From: Pycnococcus provasolii
Lineage: Eukaryota; Chlorophyta; Pseudoscourfieldiophyceae; Pseudoscourfieldiales
DNA length: 64,000 nucleotides
Assembly (NCBI GenBank): GCA_049487715.1
Contig: CP150577.1
Span: forward strand, 310,001-374,000
Direction: 5' to 3'
The notes beneath the pieces are model-generated. The model saw nothing but the letters and a program-made list of their open reading frames with translations. It did not search any database and was not told where the DNA came from. How positions within the stretch are numbered: the stretch's first letter is position 1; each line of letters opens with the position of its first letter. This document shows positions 8,649 to 18,479 of the stretch, in pieces. The translations under genes were made by a program, and so were the position numbers.

Positions 8649-9935
8649 ATGATTTATCAATGCTCTTCGAAGTGTGAATACTTGGCAGTGCTTAACCACT
8701 TAATTTGCTTGCGCTTGGACTTCGTTGCACTTGTCCTTCTGAGTTTTTCCCCACTCCTCTCTGCAGGGCATGAGTTGGGTTTAATGACTTCGACAGCGTT
8801 GCGTGCCTCCTGCGACGGATTACCTGTGCGTGAAATAGTTGGAACATTTGGACGCGTAGGTAATCAAATGTTGTGCTTGACAAACGTTTTTCCTGGTTCG
8901 CCAAAATACCTCGCAGTTTATGTGCAGCACTTTGTATCGACCAAGGAGATTGTTGACATGCGCCGATTCTTCAGCTTCAAGAATCTCCAGAAGCAAGGGT
9001 TCTGTATCCATTTTCAGGGAGATCATACGCATCGGTCAGCTTGTCATAGATTCCCAGGTTTGATTGGCTCACGTAGCAAGCGAAGAAGAACGAGGCCAGC
9101 GTGTTTACCAGCAAGAAAAGCTTTCTTTCACAAGTCGGTCTCTTCCGCGACGACTACTCTTCCATTAGGCTACCAGCACGAAACCTTCTTCGGTGGTCTC
9201 GAATGGAACACTGAGTTTTCCCGGCGTTGCCAAGAGGCCTTTCGTAGTACAGGCTTGGTTATCGAAAATATGGCAACGATTCACCTCAGGCACATGGAGG
9301 GCTTACTGCCTTGCGATGACCAAACAAGACAGCATCGACCTCTCCGAGAATGGTCTGAGCGCTTAGGATATCACAAGAACTCCGTTCATTGGTGGTGCCC
9401 TTACCGCGCGGAGGAGACGCTTGATCTACTCTCGTGCGAAGGATTTCAACCGCAACAGATCTTTCTTGCATCAGATCATCAGCAACAAAAGAATGAGGAG
9501 CATTATGAGGCTTTTGGGGCACATTTGAATACTGTCGTGTACGATGCTTATAAAAGAAGCATGCTAAGAGATGGGAAAGCAGTGTCTGACTTGGACGAAG
9601 TATGGCTTGATGTTTGGGCAATGAGCCATTCGAAATATCTTGTTGGACATCCATCATCGAGTTTAAGTTACATAGCCTTTAAGTTTAATCAAGAGCGAAG
9701 ACGTCGGAATGAGTCGCATGGCGAGGGAGCAAGTTTTGCCTTCCCCTTCCAGCCGAGCAGCTTGAGATGCTGGAACCATTCTGGAGTTGCAATCAAAGGT
9801 CCCGATACGGTTTTTGACAGTGGCAAAAGAGCTCTCAAGCATGCGCGCAAGCTGGGTCACAAGAGTGCCATCATGCATGATAAGTCATTGAGTACTACAA
9901 TGCAACGGATATTCTATTCACAAATAGATTCTTGA
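8649..9935 (+). CDS. Fucosyltransferase-like glycosyltransferase (GT11/O-FucT-like fold)
   Basis: 428 residues from the ATG at 8649, the first ATG in a frame whose upstream part is repeat sequence. A hydrophobic stretch at about residues 22-38 (LDFVALVLLSFSPLLSAG) fits a signal anchor. Then VGTFGRVGNQMLCLTN, similar to the GxLGNQMF motif of GT11, MATIHLRHMEG as a possible nucleotide-binding strand, QQIFLASDHQQQ, and near the C-terminus SHSKYLVGHPSSSLSYIAFK, the position where fucosyltransferase-like enzymes carry a G-x-x-SSS motif. The exact family is uncertain; donor GDP-fucose is likely, acceptor unknown. Upstream is a repeat, downstream a SINE-like element. Confidence 0.7.
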   Translation: MIYQCSSKCEYLAVLNHLICLRLDFVALVLLSFSPLLSAGHELGLMTSTALRASCDGLPVREIVGTFGRVGNQMLCLTNVFPGSPKYLAVYVQHFVSTKEIVDMRRFFSFKNLQKQGFCIHFQGDHTHRSACHRFPGLIGSRSKRRRTRPACLPARKAFFHKSVSSATTTLPLGYQHETFFGGLEWNTEFSRRCQEAFRSTGLVIENMATIHLRHMEGLLPCDDQTRQHRPLREWSERLGYHKNSVHWWCPYRAEETLDLLSCEGFQPQQIFLASDHQQQKNEEHYEAFGAHLNTVVYDAYKRSMLRDGKAVSDLDEVWLDVWAMSHSKYLVGHPSSSLSYIAFKFNQERRRRNESHGEGASFAFPFQPSSLRCWNHSGVAIKGPDTVFDSGKRALKHARKLGHKSAIMHDKSLSTTMQRIFYSQIDS

Positions 9936-10050
9936 TGTTTCTTCGTTATCCGTAATGAACGGGCGAACAGATACTTGGGCCAGTTGTGGCTTCATGAATG
10001 ACAATAATTTCATCACTTTCTGGAATTCTATGTTACACTCCCTTAACAGA

Positions 10051-10318
10051 CCTCCGTCCTTTAACGCGACACCGTCCCCGTAGGATTAGATAGTTCTCAC
10101 AACAGTATTGCAACATTCAGGTCATAAGGAATGTAGACGACGTCGGTCAATAGAAGAGAAAGGTCTGTATCATATGTCGTCGTGTAGCACTCTGCTCCGG
10201 TCCATGATGATGTTCTGTTTTTATTTAGTGCATGCTGCGTCCCCACGTGCGATTCCCCTTTTGCGTGTGTGTGAAGAAGTTTGTCAGTTGCTAACCTTAG
10301 TATATGTTAGCCAAGAAT
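10051..10318 (-). mobile_element. SINE-like repeat, copy 2 (shorter, inverted)
   Basis: Reverse complement of the 3' portion of the 1715-2203 repeat, including the shared tail CGACACCGTCCCCGTAGGAT. It lacks the 5' part present in copies 1 and 3. Confidence 0.6.
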
Positions 10319-10574
10319 CGACACCTTTTCGCAACTTTTGGTCGATATTTTGGTCGGTTGTGGAAATTTCTTTTTTTTTTTCCTCCCCCATGAAAATCCT
10401 TAGTTATAAGTATAAACATATATAATAAATGCTATAATCTCCGCAGTATATTTCGCACTATAAATTTCATCGTTTATGTTAAGTAATATTTAAAGTCGTA
10501 TTTTTTTTAAAAAAGATATAATCATATTTTATAGTTTGTTTAAAAAAAGACACCTCCCCCGACCGATGCTGGAA
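10319..10574. repeat. AT-rich segment repeated in inverted form near 62555
   Basis: GTTAAGTAATATTTAAAGTC and neighbouring bases at 10430-10510 match the reverse complement of 62555-62625. No gene. Confidence 0.6.
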
Positions 10575-10660
10575 ACCCCAAGGGGATAAGGGACGCGGCC
10601 CCAAGTTGTCAAAGTTGTAAGAATACTTTTTTCTCTTTTCTACTTATTCGCTTCAACCGG
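10575..10660 (+). repeat. LTR family A, partial
   Basis: Contains GATAAGGGACGCGGCCCC and the TTCTACTTATTCGCTTCA tract of the family. Confidence 0.65.
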
Positions 10661-10822
10661 GTCCTATATATAGGACCCCCAATGGGTGGGACACTAGAAT
10701 AGGGGGAGGGGGCCCGAGTTGCCAATTTGGGCCCCCTTTGCAAATCTGCCGATGAATCCACTTTGTTACTTTTAAGTCAAGCTATCTTTTTTCTCTCTCT
10801 CTTTACTCACTCTCGCCGGTAC

Positions 10823-11020
10823 TCACGCCGCCACGGCGATAAGAATTCGCCCGAATAACGCGTGGGGCTGCGTCAATGGTCCACTAAGGCGCACAGCGAC
10901 GTGGCTGCCGATGAATCCAGTGCCTCCGGTAAGAAGCAGGGCCCGAGGCTTACGACCTTTCGTCGATGCACCCAAGCTTGGCGCGTGGGACAAGGCCGTG
11001 GCCGCGATGGCGAAGCTTCC
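10823..11020 (-). pseudogene. N-terminal relic of an NAD-dependent sugar epimerase/dehydratase
   Basis: The minus-strand peptide GRKPRALLLTGGTGFIGSHV followed by AVRL is the Rossmann GxxGxxG start of the extended SDR family (UDP-glucose 4-epimerase, GDP-mannose dehydratase). The frame ends within about 25 residues and no Tyr-x3-Lys region follows, so it is a truncated copy. It is GC-rich, unlike its AT-rich right neighbour. The theme, sugar-nucleotide metabolism, matches the rest of the window. Confidence 0.6.
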
Positions 11021-11075
11021 CGCTCCACCGCCCGCGCCCTCGGCGGCTCCCCCGGGACCCGTACTTTGCGGATAT

Positions 11076-11091
11076 ATCACTTAAAGAAATA
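11076..11091 (+). promoter_or_regulatory. Conserved upstream motif, copy 1 (putative viral promoter)
   Basis: ATCACTTAAAGAAATA lies 18 nt before the ATG at 11110. The same 16 bases lie before the next ORF. Confidence 0.6.
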
Positions 11092-11109
11092 AAACAACTG
11101 AAAACAAAG

Positions 11110-11328
11110 ATGCCTACATACGAAGTATATGTTTGTAATATTGAATGGGATGTTGATAGAGATGAAGTATTCAATTTACAACTTCCATTAGAACAGAAAT
11201 TAGAAATTGAGATTGACGATGATTGGGAAGATGAGCATAATGATGCTATAAGTAATTTATTGTCAGATACATTTGGATATTGTGTTTGTAACTATAAAAT
11301 TGATTACTACAACTTAATTGATGAATAA
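11110..11328 (+). CDS. Small acidic virus-like protein
   Basis: 72 residues, ATG to TAA, AT-rich codon use, strongly acidic (EIDDDWEDEHNDAISN). No known domain. Preceded by the 16-base motif and followed at once by a second copy of the motif and a RING ORF, a compact layout unlike the host genes but typical of viral DNA. Function unknown. Confidence 0.55.
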   Translation: MPTYEVYVCNIEWDVDRDEVFNLQLPLEQKLEIEIDDDWEDEHNDAISNLLSDTFGYCVCNYKIDYYNLIDE

Positions 11329-11343
11329 TCACTTAAAGAAATA
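11328..11343 (+). promoter_or_regulatory. Conserved upstream motif, copy 2
   Basis: ATCACTTAAAGAAATA is identical to copy 1, begins within the stop codon of the previous ORF and ends 25 nt before the ATG at 11369. Confidence 0.6.
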
Positions 11344-11368
11344 GAAAAAATAGGAGCAAAGAAGTAGT

Positions 11369-11476
11369 ATGGAGTGCGTAATCTGCTACGAAACGATTAC
11401 TGAAAATAATAAATGTAATCTTGTATGCGGTCAAGCTGCTGAACTCTTTTACGAAAAATTTAATCTCAAAATTTAA
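11369..11476 (+). CDS. Truncated RING-finger ORF, virus-like
   Basis: 35 residues beginning MECVICYETITENNKCNLVC, the first two Cys pairs of a C3HC4 RING domain as in small viral ubiquitin ligases. The reading then turns into unrelated sequence (QAAELFYEKF) and stops, with no ring histidine or later cysteines, so the gene is broken. AT-rich sequence with repeated GTTAA units follows to about 11540. Confidence 0.5.
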   Translation: MECVICYETITENNKCNLVCGQAAELFYEKFNLKI

Positions 11477-11762
11477 CGTTAAATTAACTGTTAAGTTAAA
11501 TGTTAAGCACTTTTTTCATTTAACTGTTAAATCACGAACCCTGTCAGAGACACAACCAACGCGGTAAAACCTTATCTCTTTTTTTGTTGTTGTTGACCGC
11601 GAATATCGGTTCAATCTGTTTATTTTTCTGTGCCACGCCAGACTCAGTGCTGCGCATGAGATAACGAATTTTTACCACGTCAGCTCTACTACAAGTCTAC
11701 AAACAAAATCCAGCAGGCAGAGATTCTCTGAGCCCTCACCACACCTACAGTACATACCTCCT

Positions 11763-12232
11763 CCCCCCCCCCCCCCCCCCCCTTTCCCTCCCCTCTGCTC
11801 TTCATTCGTTCATTCATTCATTTCTCCTCCCTCCATCATAGTGGCACACACTTCTGTGTCGCTCACCATGAGGCACATGGTGCAGGGAAGTGTAAGTGCA
11901 CGAACCACGCACTAGCACATTGCTAAAGTTTTCGTAAGTTATTTTTTTTGAAGGACTCTTTATAACCTAAACTAGCCACTGACAAACTTCTTCACACACA
12001 CCAAAAAGGGGAATCGCACGTGGGGACGCAGCATGCACTAAATAAAAACAGAACATCGTCATCATGGACCGGAGCAGAGTGCTACACGACATATGATACA
12101 GACCTTTCTCTTCTATTGACCGACGTCGTCTACATTCCTTATGACCTGAATGTTGCAATACTGTTGTGAGAACTAACTAATCCTACGGGGACGGTGTCGC
12201 GTTAAAGGACGATGGTCTGTTATGAGTGTGTA
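11763..12232 (+). mobile_element. SINE-like repeat, copy 3, starting with a C20 homopolymer
   Basis: Starts at a run of 20 C (11763-11782), then follows copy 1 closely to the tail ATGAGTGTGTAAC. Compared with copy 1 it lacks a short GATTGGTTATTAG segment. Confidence 0.6.
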
Positions 12233-12542
12233 ACATTAAGTAGTTTGCAAATGTGTTTCCTTTAGGCGTGGTCAAGATGCTACATCTGGATTCTTGCCGG
12301 GTCTTGATCTAACATTTCTGCACCAGCACAAAAACTACGTCGACCAAAGCAAGAAAAACGTTTGCGGGCAACTACAACAATACCAGGAACCCTTCACCTT
12401 GACGACATCGCCAGCAAGAGGGCCCTTCGCACCGTTGCGGAAAGGAATAGAATTGCTTAAGAGCTTGCTCGGAATTAGCGACGACTTGGAAAGGACCTTG
12501 ACCCGATCACCAAACCGAACTTTGTTTTCATATTTTCAAGAA

Positions 12543-13898
12543 TCAAATAATCTTAGATAATTCCATCGATACAACGCTTGGAAATTTTTTCTTCAAGATC
12601 ATTACTTCCTTTCGCATTTCTCGCAACGTACACATTCCAAAAAAGCCCCACTTGTGTACCCCTCCATGCCCCCAATCTTCTTGAAGATTATCGAACAGCG
12701 GCATAGTCCCGTATCGTCCATACGCCAGCATAATCATGAGACGAAACCATGTCGAATTAACTCTTCCAACGTGGTATCTACATTCTGAAGATAGGTACAA
12801 ATTAAGCAAGGCATTTATTGCCTCGGGAGTAGGATCTATTTCACCTTTCTCCATGGCGACGCCGATGTCGTGCTTATTATCGCGCGGGTAACTCGTATAC
12901 ATCCAGTGATACTCGGGAAAATTCAGCTCAGCGTCGTCTATCACAGATTGATCTTCTGTGATCAAAAGAACATTCTTGCTCTGGTATCGCCTAATGGATT
13001 TCATAAAATCTTTCATCGTTAGACGTGCGTTGAACCTTGCGCCCCAACCGTGCCTAACGTGGACTGCGATACAATCACGACCGGAACTTTCCCAGTTTAA
13101 CCGTCTTTTTTCGGCAAGTAGTCTTTCATTCATTTGCTTATTCGGAGCAAGCAAGAAGTACAACAGTTGGCCCGCAAACCAACACCCACTTTTTCCGTAC
13201 GTCTGAGTGAAATTTGGGAGTTCGTTTAACCAGCTTTGTCCAAAGTTATGTTGATAGTGAAACGCGTCGAGGCTCGAGCGAGTCCACAACGTCATGTCAG
13301 CACTCTGAAATAAAGTTTTTAAATTGCCCAAGGAATTTGTTCTTGTTGTTTGTAAAGCATCCAAAGCAACGCTATCAACATTCCAGGTCGTGTCTTTAGA
13401 TAGAGGCTGAAAATAACACTCTTCGTTACGAGAGGGACACTCACTTACGTGTGTATATGTCCACGAGCCCTTTGGTGCACTGACAAGCATGGACTCGTCG
13501 TGAAGAGCCTGCCAGAAGGCCATGGTGAGTCGCATAAACCGGCATCCGATACCACAATGGGTTTTGTCGTCTTGGCCGTCATCTGCAAAAACCATAAGTC
13601 TATCGTAGAACGGCGGTCCGTCCACTGTCTCACTACCTTCGCTTTGTTGTGACTCACACAAATAGCGCTGAAAGACATCAGACACAAATAAAGCAGACTC
13701 TTCAAAGAAACCGCACACTTGCAACACGGATGTTGGTTGTCTCCAAGTGCATGTGTAACGCATTCTGCACGTTTCGCTTGCGAACACACTTTTTGAGTTC
13801 TCGATTGGAATGCTCCACTCCGAAACACTTGTATCTGATCTCGCAGAAAAAAAAGCGAGGAAGACGAGAATGAATAATATGAGCTGCCCAGCCGTCAT
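12543..13898 (-). CDS. Fucosyltransferase-like glycosyltransferase, membrane-anchored
   Basis: 451 residues from the ATG at 13898. The N-terminal hydrophobic segment GQLILFILVFLAFFSA (residues 3-19) is a signal peptide or anchor. The lumenal part is Cys-rich (CRMRYTC, CGIGCRFMR, CPSRNEEC). The family mark is DCIAVHVRHGWGARF, the GDP-sugar-binding VHxRxGD-like strand of GT23/O-fucosyltransferase folds, and later LYLSSECRYHVGRVNSTWFR, matching the LLxAxxADxxVGTxSSxxxR motif. The acid usually seen in RRGD is replaced by W. Acceptor unknown. A SINE-like element sits downstream. Confidence 0.7.
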   Translation of the reverse strand: MTAGQLILFILVFLAFFSARSDTSVSEWSIPIENSKSVFASETCRMRYTCTWRQPTSVLQVCGFFEESALFVSDVFQRYLCESQQSEGSETVDGPPFYDRLMVFADDGQDDKTHCGIGCRFMRLTMAFWQALHDESMLVSAPKGSWTYTHVSECPSRNEECYFQPLSKDTTWNVDSVALDALQTTRTNSLGNLKTLFQSADMTLWTRSSLDAFHYQHNFGQSWLNELPNFTQTYGKSGCWFAGQLLYFLLAPNKQMNERLLAEKRRLNWESSGRDCIAVHVRHGWGARFNARLTMKDFMKSIRRYQSKNVLLITEDQSVIDDAELNFPEYHWMYTSYPRDNKHDIGVAMEKGEIDPTPEAINALLNLYLSSECRYHVGRVNSTWFRLMIMLAYGRYGTMPLFDNLQEDWGHGGVHKWGFFGMCTLREMRKEVMILKKKFPSVVSMELSKII

Positions 13899-14520
13899 TT
13901 ATCTTTTCTGAAAGATTGAGAAAAGCACAGTGCACCGAGCTTTCTTGCAGTGTATTCTTAGAAATGCGTCGTATGGGTTCCAGCCGGTTTGTACCGCAGT
14001 CAGTTGGATAGGATGGGCGCAGGCGACGGAAGCATCCACCTGTCGAGTCGGATGGTAGTTAGACCGGATTCAGGATAGAAGTACACTATTTTGTGCACAC
14101 CTGCTCGAGGCGATGTTGTTGGCCTTGTGGTGGTCTGAAGCTTGGGAACCAATCTTGTTTTCTTGCTCTCCTTGAGGGTGTGACTCTTGTTGCTACTGTT
14201 TGCTTGGTTCTCAGTTTGCTTTTGTTCGAGCTCCTAAGGTGTGGAGGAGGGCTCCGTGCAACAGTTGCTGAAGGTTGCAAGCGGAGTGGTCGCGTTCGCA
14301 AGGTGCTCACCTTGCAAATTATAAAAAAATTCTACTAAATAATAGATATTAAAACACTATTCCTACAGGAAGTGGCCCAGGCCACTTTTGCCCTATTTCT
14401 ATTTCTTCTTTGTTTCTACGTTTTGTTCCGCCCTGTCGACTGGTCGTTCGTTCCGAGCCCCCTCTCTGCACCGTTGGAAAGCTCGCAACCAGAGCTTTCC
14501 AACGCGGGTACTGGAGCCCA
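13899..14520. other. No gene seen
   Basis: It should contain the promoter of the minus-strand gene at its left end. Nothing else is recognised. Confidence 0.5.
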
Positions 14521-14523
14521 TTA

Positions 14524-15168
14524 GTGTCTCACCCACTGGAAAACGTCCTATATATAGGACGATTGCGCCCTATCTATAGGACGCGGGTGTAGACCCCCTT
14601 GCACGTGGGTTCTATGAACGCCACTTTGTGAGTGTATTGTTGGAACATGTATTCGAAAACCTACCAGCCCAGTGGGTATTGTTCCACCCCTCACAGAGTT
14701 GTACGATAGGCCAAAGTTCATGAATTTTTTATTTTTTATTTTGTTTTTGGAAAATTCTCGAAAATTTAAATAATCTTATGTACGCCTGCGTTTTTGTGGC
14801 CAATCGCCTCCCTCAGGTTGTCGTTTATGACCCAAACAACCTTCGTACAAAAGGGTGTCAAAGTCCGCCTTGAATTAGCTTGTCAAATACACGCTAAAAC
14901 AGAGATGAGTCATGCTGATTTTCACCCCAAAATCACCCCCGTTTGGGAAGGTGTCAATCGGAAAATGCATGCCATGTTCTGAATTCGTGCAAGCTTTCAA
15001 ATTTGAGGTTTACATGTGAAAGAGGACTCCAAGAGCTTTCATTTGCACCTAGTTCCATCTTGTTTTGACACCGTAATAGTATTCATTTAAAGGAATAAAC
15101 CTAAGAGACCATAACCGTCCTATATATAGGACCGGGTCCTATATATAGGACGGTCAGTGGGAGGGACA
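14524..15168. mobile_element. MITE (Harbinger-like), 645 bp with TTA target duplication
   Basis: Left terminus GTGTCTCACCCACTGG and right terminus CAGTGGGAGGGACA form imperfect inverted repeats, extended inward by the palindrome GTCCTATATATAGGAC. TTA occurs on both outer sides (14521-14523 and 15169-15171), the target size of PIF/Harbinger elements. No transposase inside. A near-identical copy lies at 37223-37844 and single ends at 29284 and 54252. Confidence 0.75.
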
Positions 15169-15589
15169 TTAGAGCGTACTGGCAAGAGGGAATACCCTCC
15201 CCGTTTCCCTCTCGATTTCCCTCTCGTTTTCTGGGAATCGGGAGGTCGTCTACGGTATACTCGGTATCAATCTGTAATGAACTCAGGTATTCCCAATCGA
15301 TGCGCTCGTGCAAGTTGGCGAAGATGTTACCCTCGTCCACCGGAGACAACGTAGTGGTTCCGCAACTCGCCAAGAGGCGCGAAACCCTACCCACGCGCTC
15401 CACAAGAGCGCCAGGTGGTGCAGGGAGAGCTAAAAAAGCTCCAGCACCTTGCACGATTAATGACTCCGTAAGCGTATCCGTCTGGCCTTCTCCTTGTAAG
15501 GCCAAATACGTACCAGCTGACGGAGATAGAAGGCCCAGCCCCTTGGGCTGGGTCGATGAAACATCAGACGCCATAGGCGTCGCAGCCAT
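15169..15589 (-). CDS. Hypothetical ORF, possibly start of an element protein
   Basis: Reading from the ATG at 15589 (MAATPMASDVSSTQPKGLGL) the frame is open for about 140 codons and continues into the MITE to 15101. Composition is Gly/Ala/Leu/Thr-rich with no domain recognised. The MITE insertion has probably truncated it. It may be the N-terminus of a retroelement gag-like protein. Confidence 0.3.
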
Positions 15590-15863
15590 GTTTACAAAAA
15601 AACTACTTCATCTCCTCCCTTCATGATTAAGCCATCTGCCCGGCTTGAAACCCAATTTCCCCTCAACAGCGGATCCCCTCCTTCCAGATCCAAGCTAGCT
15701 TAACCCTGTACCTACAAGGGTATTGGGTTCATTTCTCAGCTCAACGGCACAATGCCCATCCTCGTGAGCTCCTCAAACGCAAGGTTTACGCTCCATCAGG
15801 CTAGAGCTCAAACCCCGCTACCGCTCGTATAAACCCTAACAGGAACCCTAACATTATTAACAA

Positions 15864-15888
15864 CCCCCCCCCCCCCCCCCCCCCCCCC
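15864..15888 (+). repeat. C25 homopolymer
   Basis: Run of 25 C preceded by short CCCTAAC units. Similar runs lie at 11763-11782 and 19946-19961. Confidence 0.9.
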
Positions 15889-16056
15889 GGACCTATTTGG
15901 TCGTGGAGCATCCTCGTTCAAGTACGACGGCTCCATTCAAGTTTACCGTTGTTTGGCCGATCGCCCAACCCTGCAGATTTGCCTGGAAGCCCAGGTGGTC
16001 ACCAAAAGGATAAGAGAAAACTTGAGCCAAGAGAAAACTCGTTTTCTAATGACCTG

Positions 16057-17199
16057 ATGCGTCTAGTGTATATTCATGTTTCTTTGACCTTCGTTGCGAA
16101 TTTTTACTTGTGTGCTGTTGTGTCAGGTCAATTCACGACGGGTTCACGAGAAGGGCTATCTCAAAATTGTTCATCGGTTGACAATATGAACGAAGGAATT
16201 GAGCTGTCAAAAGCCAAACGCACACAACTGGCAGTGGAATTTGTGTCAAATAGTTTCCATGGGGCTGCAATGACGATGCGCATGCACCAGTCATCCAAGT
16301 TCATAAATAAATATACAGAAGTTTACAGAGCTAAAGCCGTCACCTGCGCCACCAGGTGTAAAACTCGCAATGCGCTACCAAAGCTGTTTGTTCACGTCAA
16401 GCATCCGTGTACGTGTTTGCTGAAAGCTGTAAAAAAGTCTGTGCATGTATATGAAATGATAGACTACTTTTTGTGGGAACCTGCCTGGCCGCAGGGAAAC
16501 ACATACTACACGAGATACAGCGCGTTTCTGTGGGGAACTCTTAAAATGTTGCAAGAAAAGCAGTGCGACAGTCGGCTTCGAGAAAAGTTTCACTACTTTA
16601 TCCCTCACCACCACTGGTATGGGTTAGATAAGGAGCCAATCGCTGTGCAAACGAGGAGTCGGTACACGATCTCTTACATCGGTCACAAGTTACCACCCGC
16701 AGGTTTTATGAGGAAATTATCTCGTTTCGTGGAAGCCGAACCAGCGATCACCTTCCGATACGTGAAATTTAAGACAGTGCGAAAAGCCATAAATGAACTT
16801 TCACAGACAGACTTAGCCTTCGTCTGGGATAATTGCGGTGAACCTTCTCATTTTGAAAAGAGCAGAAATAGACATGCTTGTAACGCCTGGAAACCCTCAG
16901 AGCGCTTCGTTAATCTTCTTGCCTTAGGACTTCCTACAATTCTTCACACGAACATGCTTGCGTGTATGGAGGCGATAAGACTAACAGGACTGGAGTATAA
17001 TGCAACAGTCTCAAACACGAATGAGTTCTTTGCGCTTGTAAAAGAGTTATTAGGCGACGTGGCTCGCCGTCGAATAATACAAACTCAGGGATTGGCGATA
17101 GCTAAGGAATATGGCGAAGATCGAATAGCACGGCAGTACAGCCGTATGTTCGATAGCATTCTCGGTGCTCTCGGTAAGTCGGCACGAGGGCAGCACTAA
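16057..17199 (+). CDS. Putative GT-B glycosyltransferase-like protein, secretory
   Basis: 380 residues from the ATG at 16057; the frame is open upstream but has no ATG and lies in repeat sequence. The N-terminal hydrophobic segment (LVYIHVSLTFVANFYLCAVV) is a signal peptide or anchor. Middle: FHYFIPHHHWYGLDKEP, YTISYIGHKLPPAGFMRKLS, then SERFVNLLALGLPTILH and a C-terminal helix. The order sugar-binding-like loop, YIGHK strand, then KPSERFVNLLALGLP (as in glycosyltransferase group 1 enzymes, where KxxxRxxxxLAxGxP binds donor phosphate) suggests a GT-B retaining fold. Family not identified with certainty. Confidence 0.55.
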   Translation: MRLVYIHVSLTFVANFYLCAVVSGQFTTGSREGLSQNCSSVDNMNEGIELSKAKRTQLAVEFVSNSFHGAAMTMRMHQSSKFINKYTEVYRAKAVTCATRCKTRNALPKLFVHVKHPCTCLLKAVKKSVHVYEMIDYFLWEPAWPQGNTYYTRYSAFLWGTLKMLQEKQCDSRLREKFHYFIPHHHWYGLDKEPIAVQTRSRYTISYIGHKLPPAGFMRKLSRFVEAEPAITFRYVKFKTVRKAINELSQTDLAFVWDNCGEPSHFEKSRNRHACNAWKPSERFVNLLALGLPTILHTNMLACMEAIRLTGLEYNATVSNTNEFFALVKELLGDVARRRIIQTQGLAIAKEYGEDRIARQYSRMFDSILGALGKSARGQH

Positions 17200-17550
17200 A
17201 ACTAATGCCATTAAAAACGAAAGTGTTGTCACGAACGATGTTCCCGTCGTAACACAATGTCTTGGGTAGAAATACTGGGGTCCGTTGCTAGTAATAACCT
17301 TGTTTCTAGACTGTTCTGTTTTGGTTTGTTCCATGTGGACAATTTAACCGATTAAACCTCATCTTTGGAGATCTCTTGCTCCATCTGGAAGGTGAGAGGG
17401 ATATCCCCTAATCATAGTTGTCTAACCAAGGGGAGATAACATGGGGAGGCAAGCTTCCCACTCCTCCGTTCAAGCTCTTCCAGGGCCGCCCCAGACGTCC
17501 GCGCACGGCGTGGCAGGTAGCGTGCTCGTGAGCTTCAGCGAGATGGTCAA
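17200..17550. other. No gene seen; dispersed-repeat sequence
   Basis: AAGGGGAGATAACATGG at about 17430 is shared with 29314-29332 next to a MITE end. Confidence 0.45.
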
Positions 17551-17646
17551 GAGCGGCGAGGTCATCGTGCGCAGCGATCGCTCGGGGACGTCGGGCACGA
17601 GCGGCGAGGTCATCGTGCGCAGCGATCGCTCGGGGACGTCGGGCAC
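17551..17646 (+). repeat. Two tandem 48-bp units containing GCGATCGC
   Basis: Two perfect 48-bp copies (17551-17598 and 17599-17646) followed by the start of a third. Each holds the palindrome AGCGATCGCT and would encode SGEVIVRSDRSGTSGT. GC-rich island. Confidence 0.85.
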
Positions 17647-17705
17647 GAGCGGCGCGGTGACAGCGGCGCATTTTACGTACGCATTTTACGGAAGTTTCAA
17701 TAAAA

Positions 17706-18150
17706 TTATACCCTGTCAACAAATATTTTCAACGTCACAAGCACGCTGTGCTTTGTTGACTGGATGATTTGTCCAGGCCCCATATAAACTAATGCTCCTG
17801 GCTCCTCTGTCGTTCGATCGGGGTCAATTCCAATGTAGGTTCCGATATTTGCCTTGCTTCCACCTTTTCCTCCTCTTCGTTCAGCAGGGACGTGTACATG
17901 ACATTGGCTGCCGAATATTCCCAATGTCTCATGCTTCGGTAGTATTCCAGTCAATGCCGTAAGCGGCCGCTGCCAGTCGATCACTCTTCGCTTCATTCGG
18001 TTGAGTAGTAAGGCGGCATGTCGTATAGTGTGGCGGGCTGCGCAGTAGCCCAACCCACTCCACCTTAAGGCCGCCAGGCAGAAGGGGAGGTAGAGGTAAG
18101 AATGACCATTACATAGATAAGTTTTTAGATATCTTATGCTTAAGGGCCCA
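17706..18150 (-). pseudogene. Ty1/copia integrase C-terminal region
   Basis: YCAARHTIRHAALLLNRM, RPLTALTGILPKHETLGIFG then SQCHVHVPAE and GTYIGIDPD match the end of the copia integrase core and the following conserved segment (xxAAYLLNRxPxxxL, RVFGCxCxVxxP, GxFIGY). About 150 residues survive; upstream catalytic residues are missing. Confidence 0.8.
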
Positions 18151-18479
18151 CTCGGGGATAAGTGCCCACGGGAGCGTTTAGGGGTTAGCCCCACACACCA
18201 CCCACGCGTCGTGGCAGCTGTATACGCGAGTACTTAAAAACCGTGAAAAGAAAACCACCTCAGGTATGAGGGAGGAAAGAAAACGTTTATTGTTTGGTTC
18301 GTTTGGCCGCTGAGCCAGATGTCAGGATCAGCTCGCTGACATCATGACGAAGCCCCTGAGGCAAGACATTCACAATTACCTCGTGCAAATGATTCTGCAC
18401 GGTTAAACGGCCTCCAGTGAACCGACTGGTTGAGGTAACAGGCCACCTCACAATAACACAGACATCTCAGAAGATAAGG
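18151..18479. other. No gene seen; retroelement debris
   Basis: No coding signal beyond the copia fragment on its left. Confidence 0.4.

Noticed and set aside
15864-15888. C homopolymers as a possible functional element
   Set aside because: Three runs in unrelated places; more likely slippage or assembly-sensitive sites than regulation.
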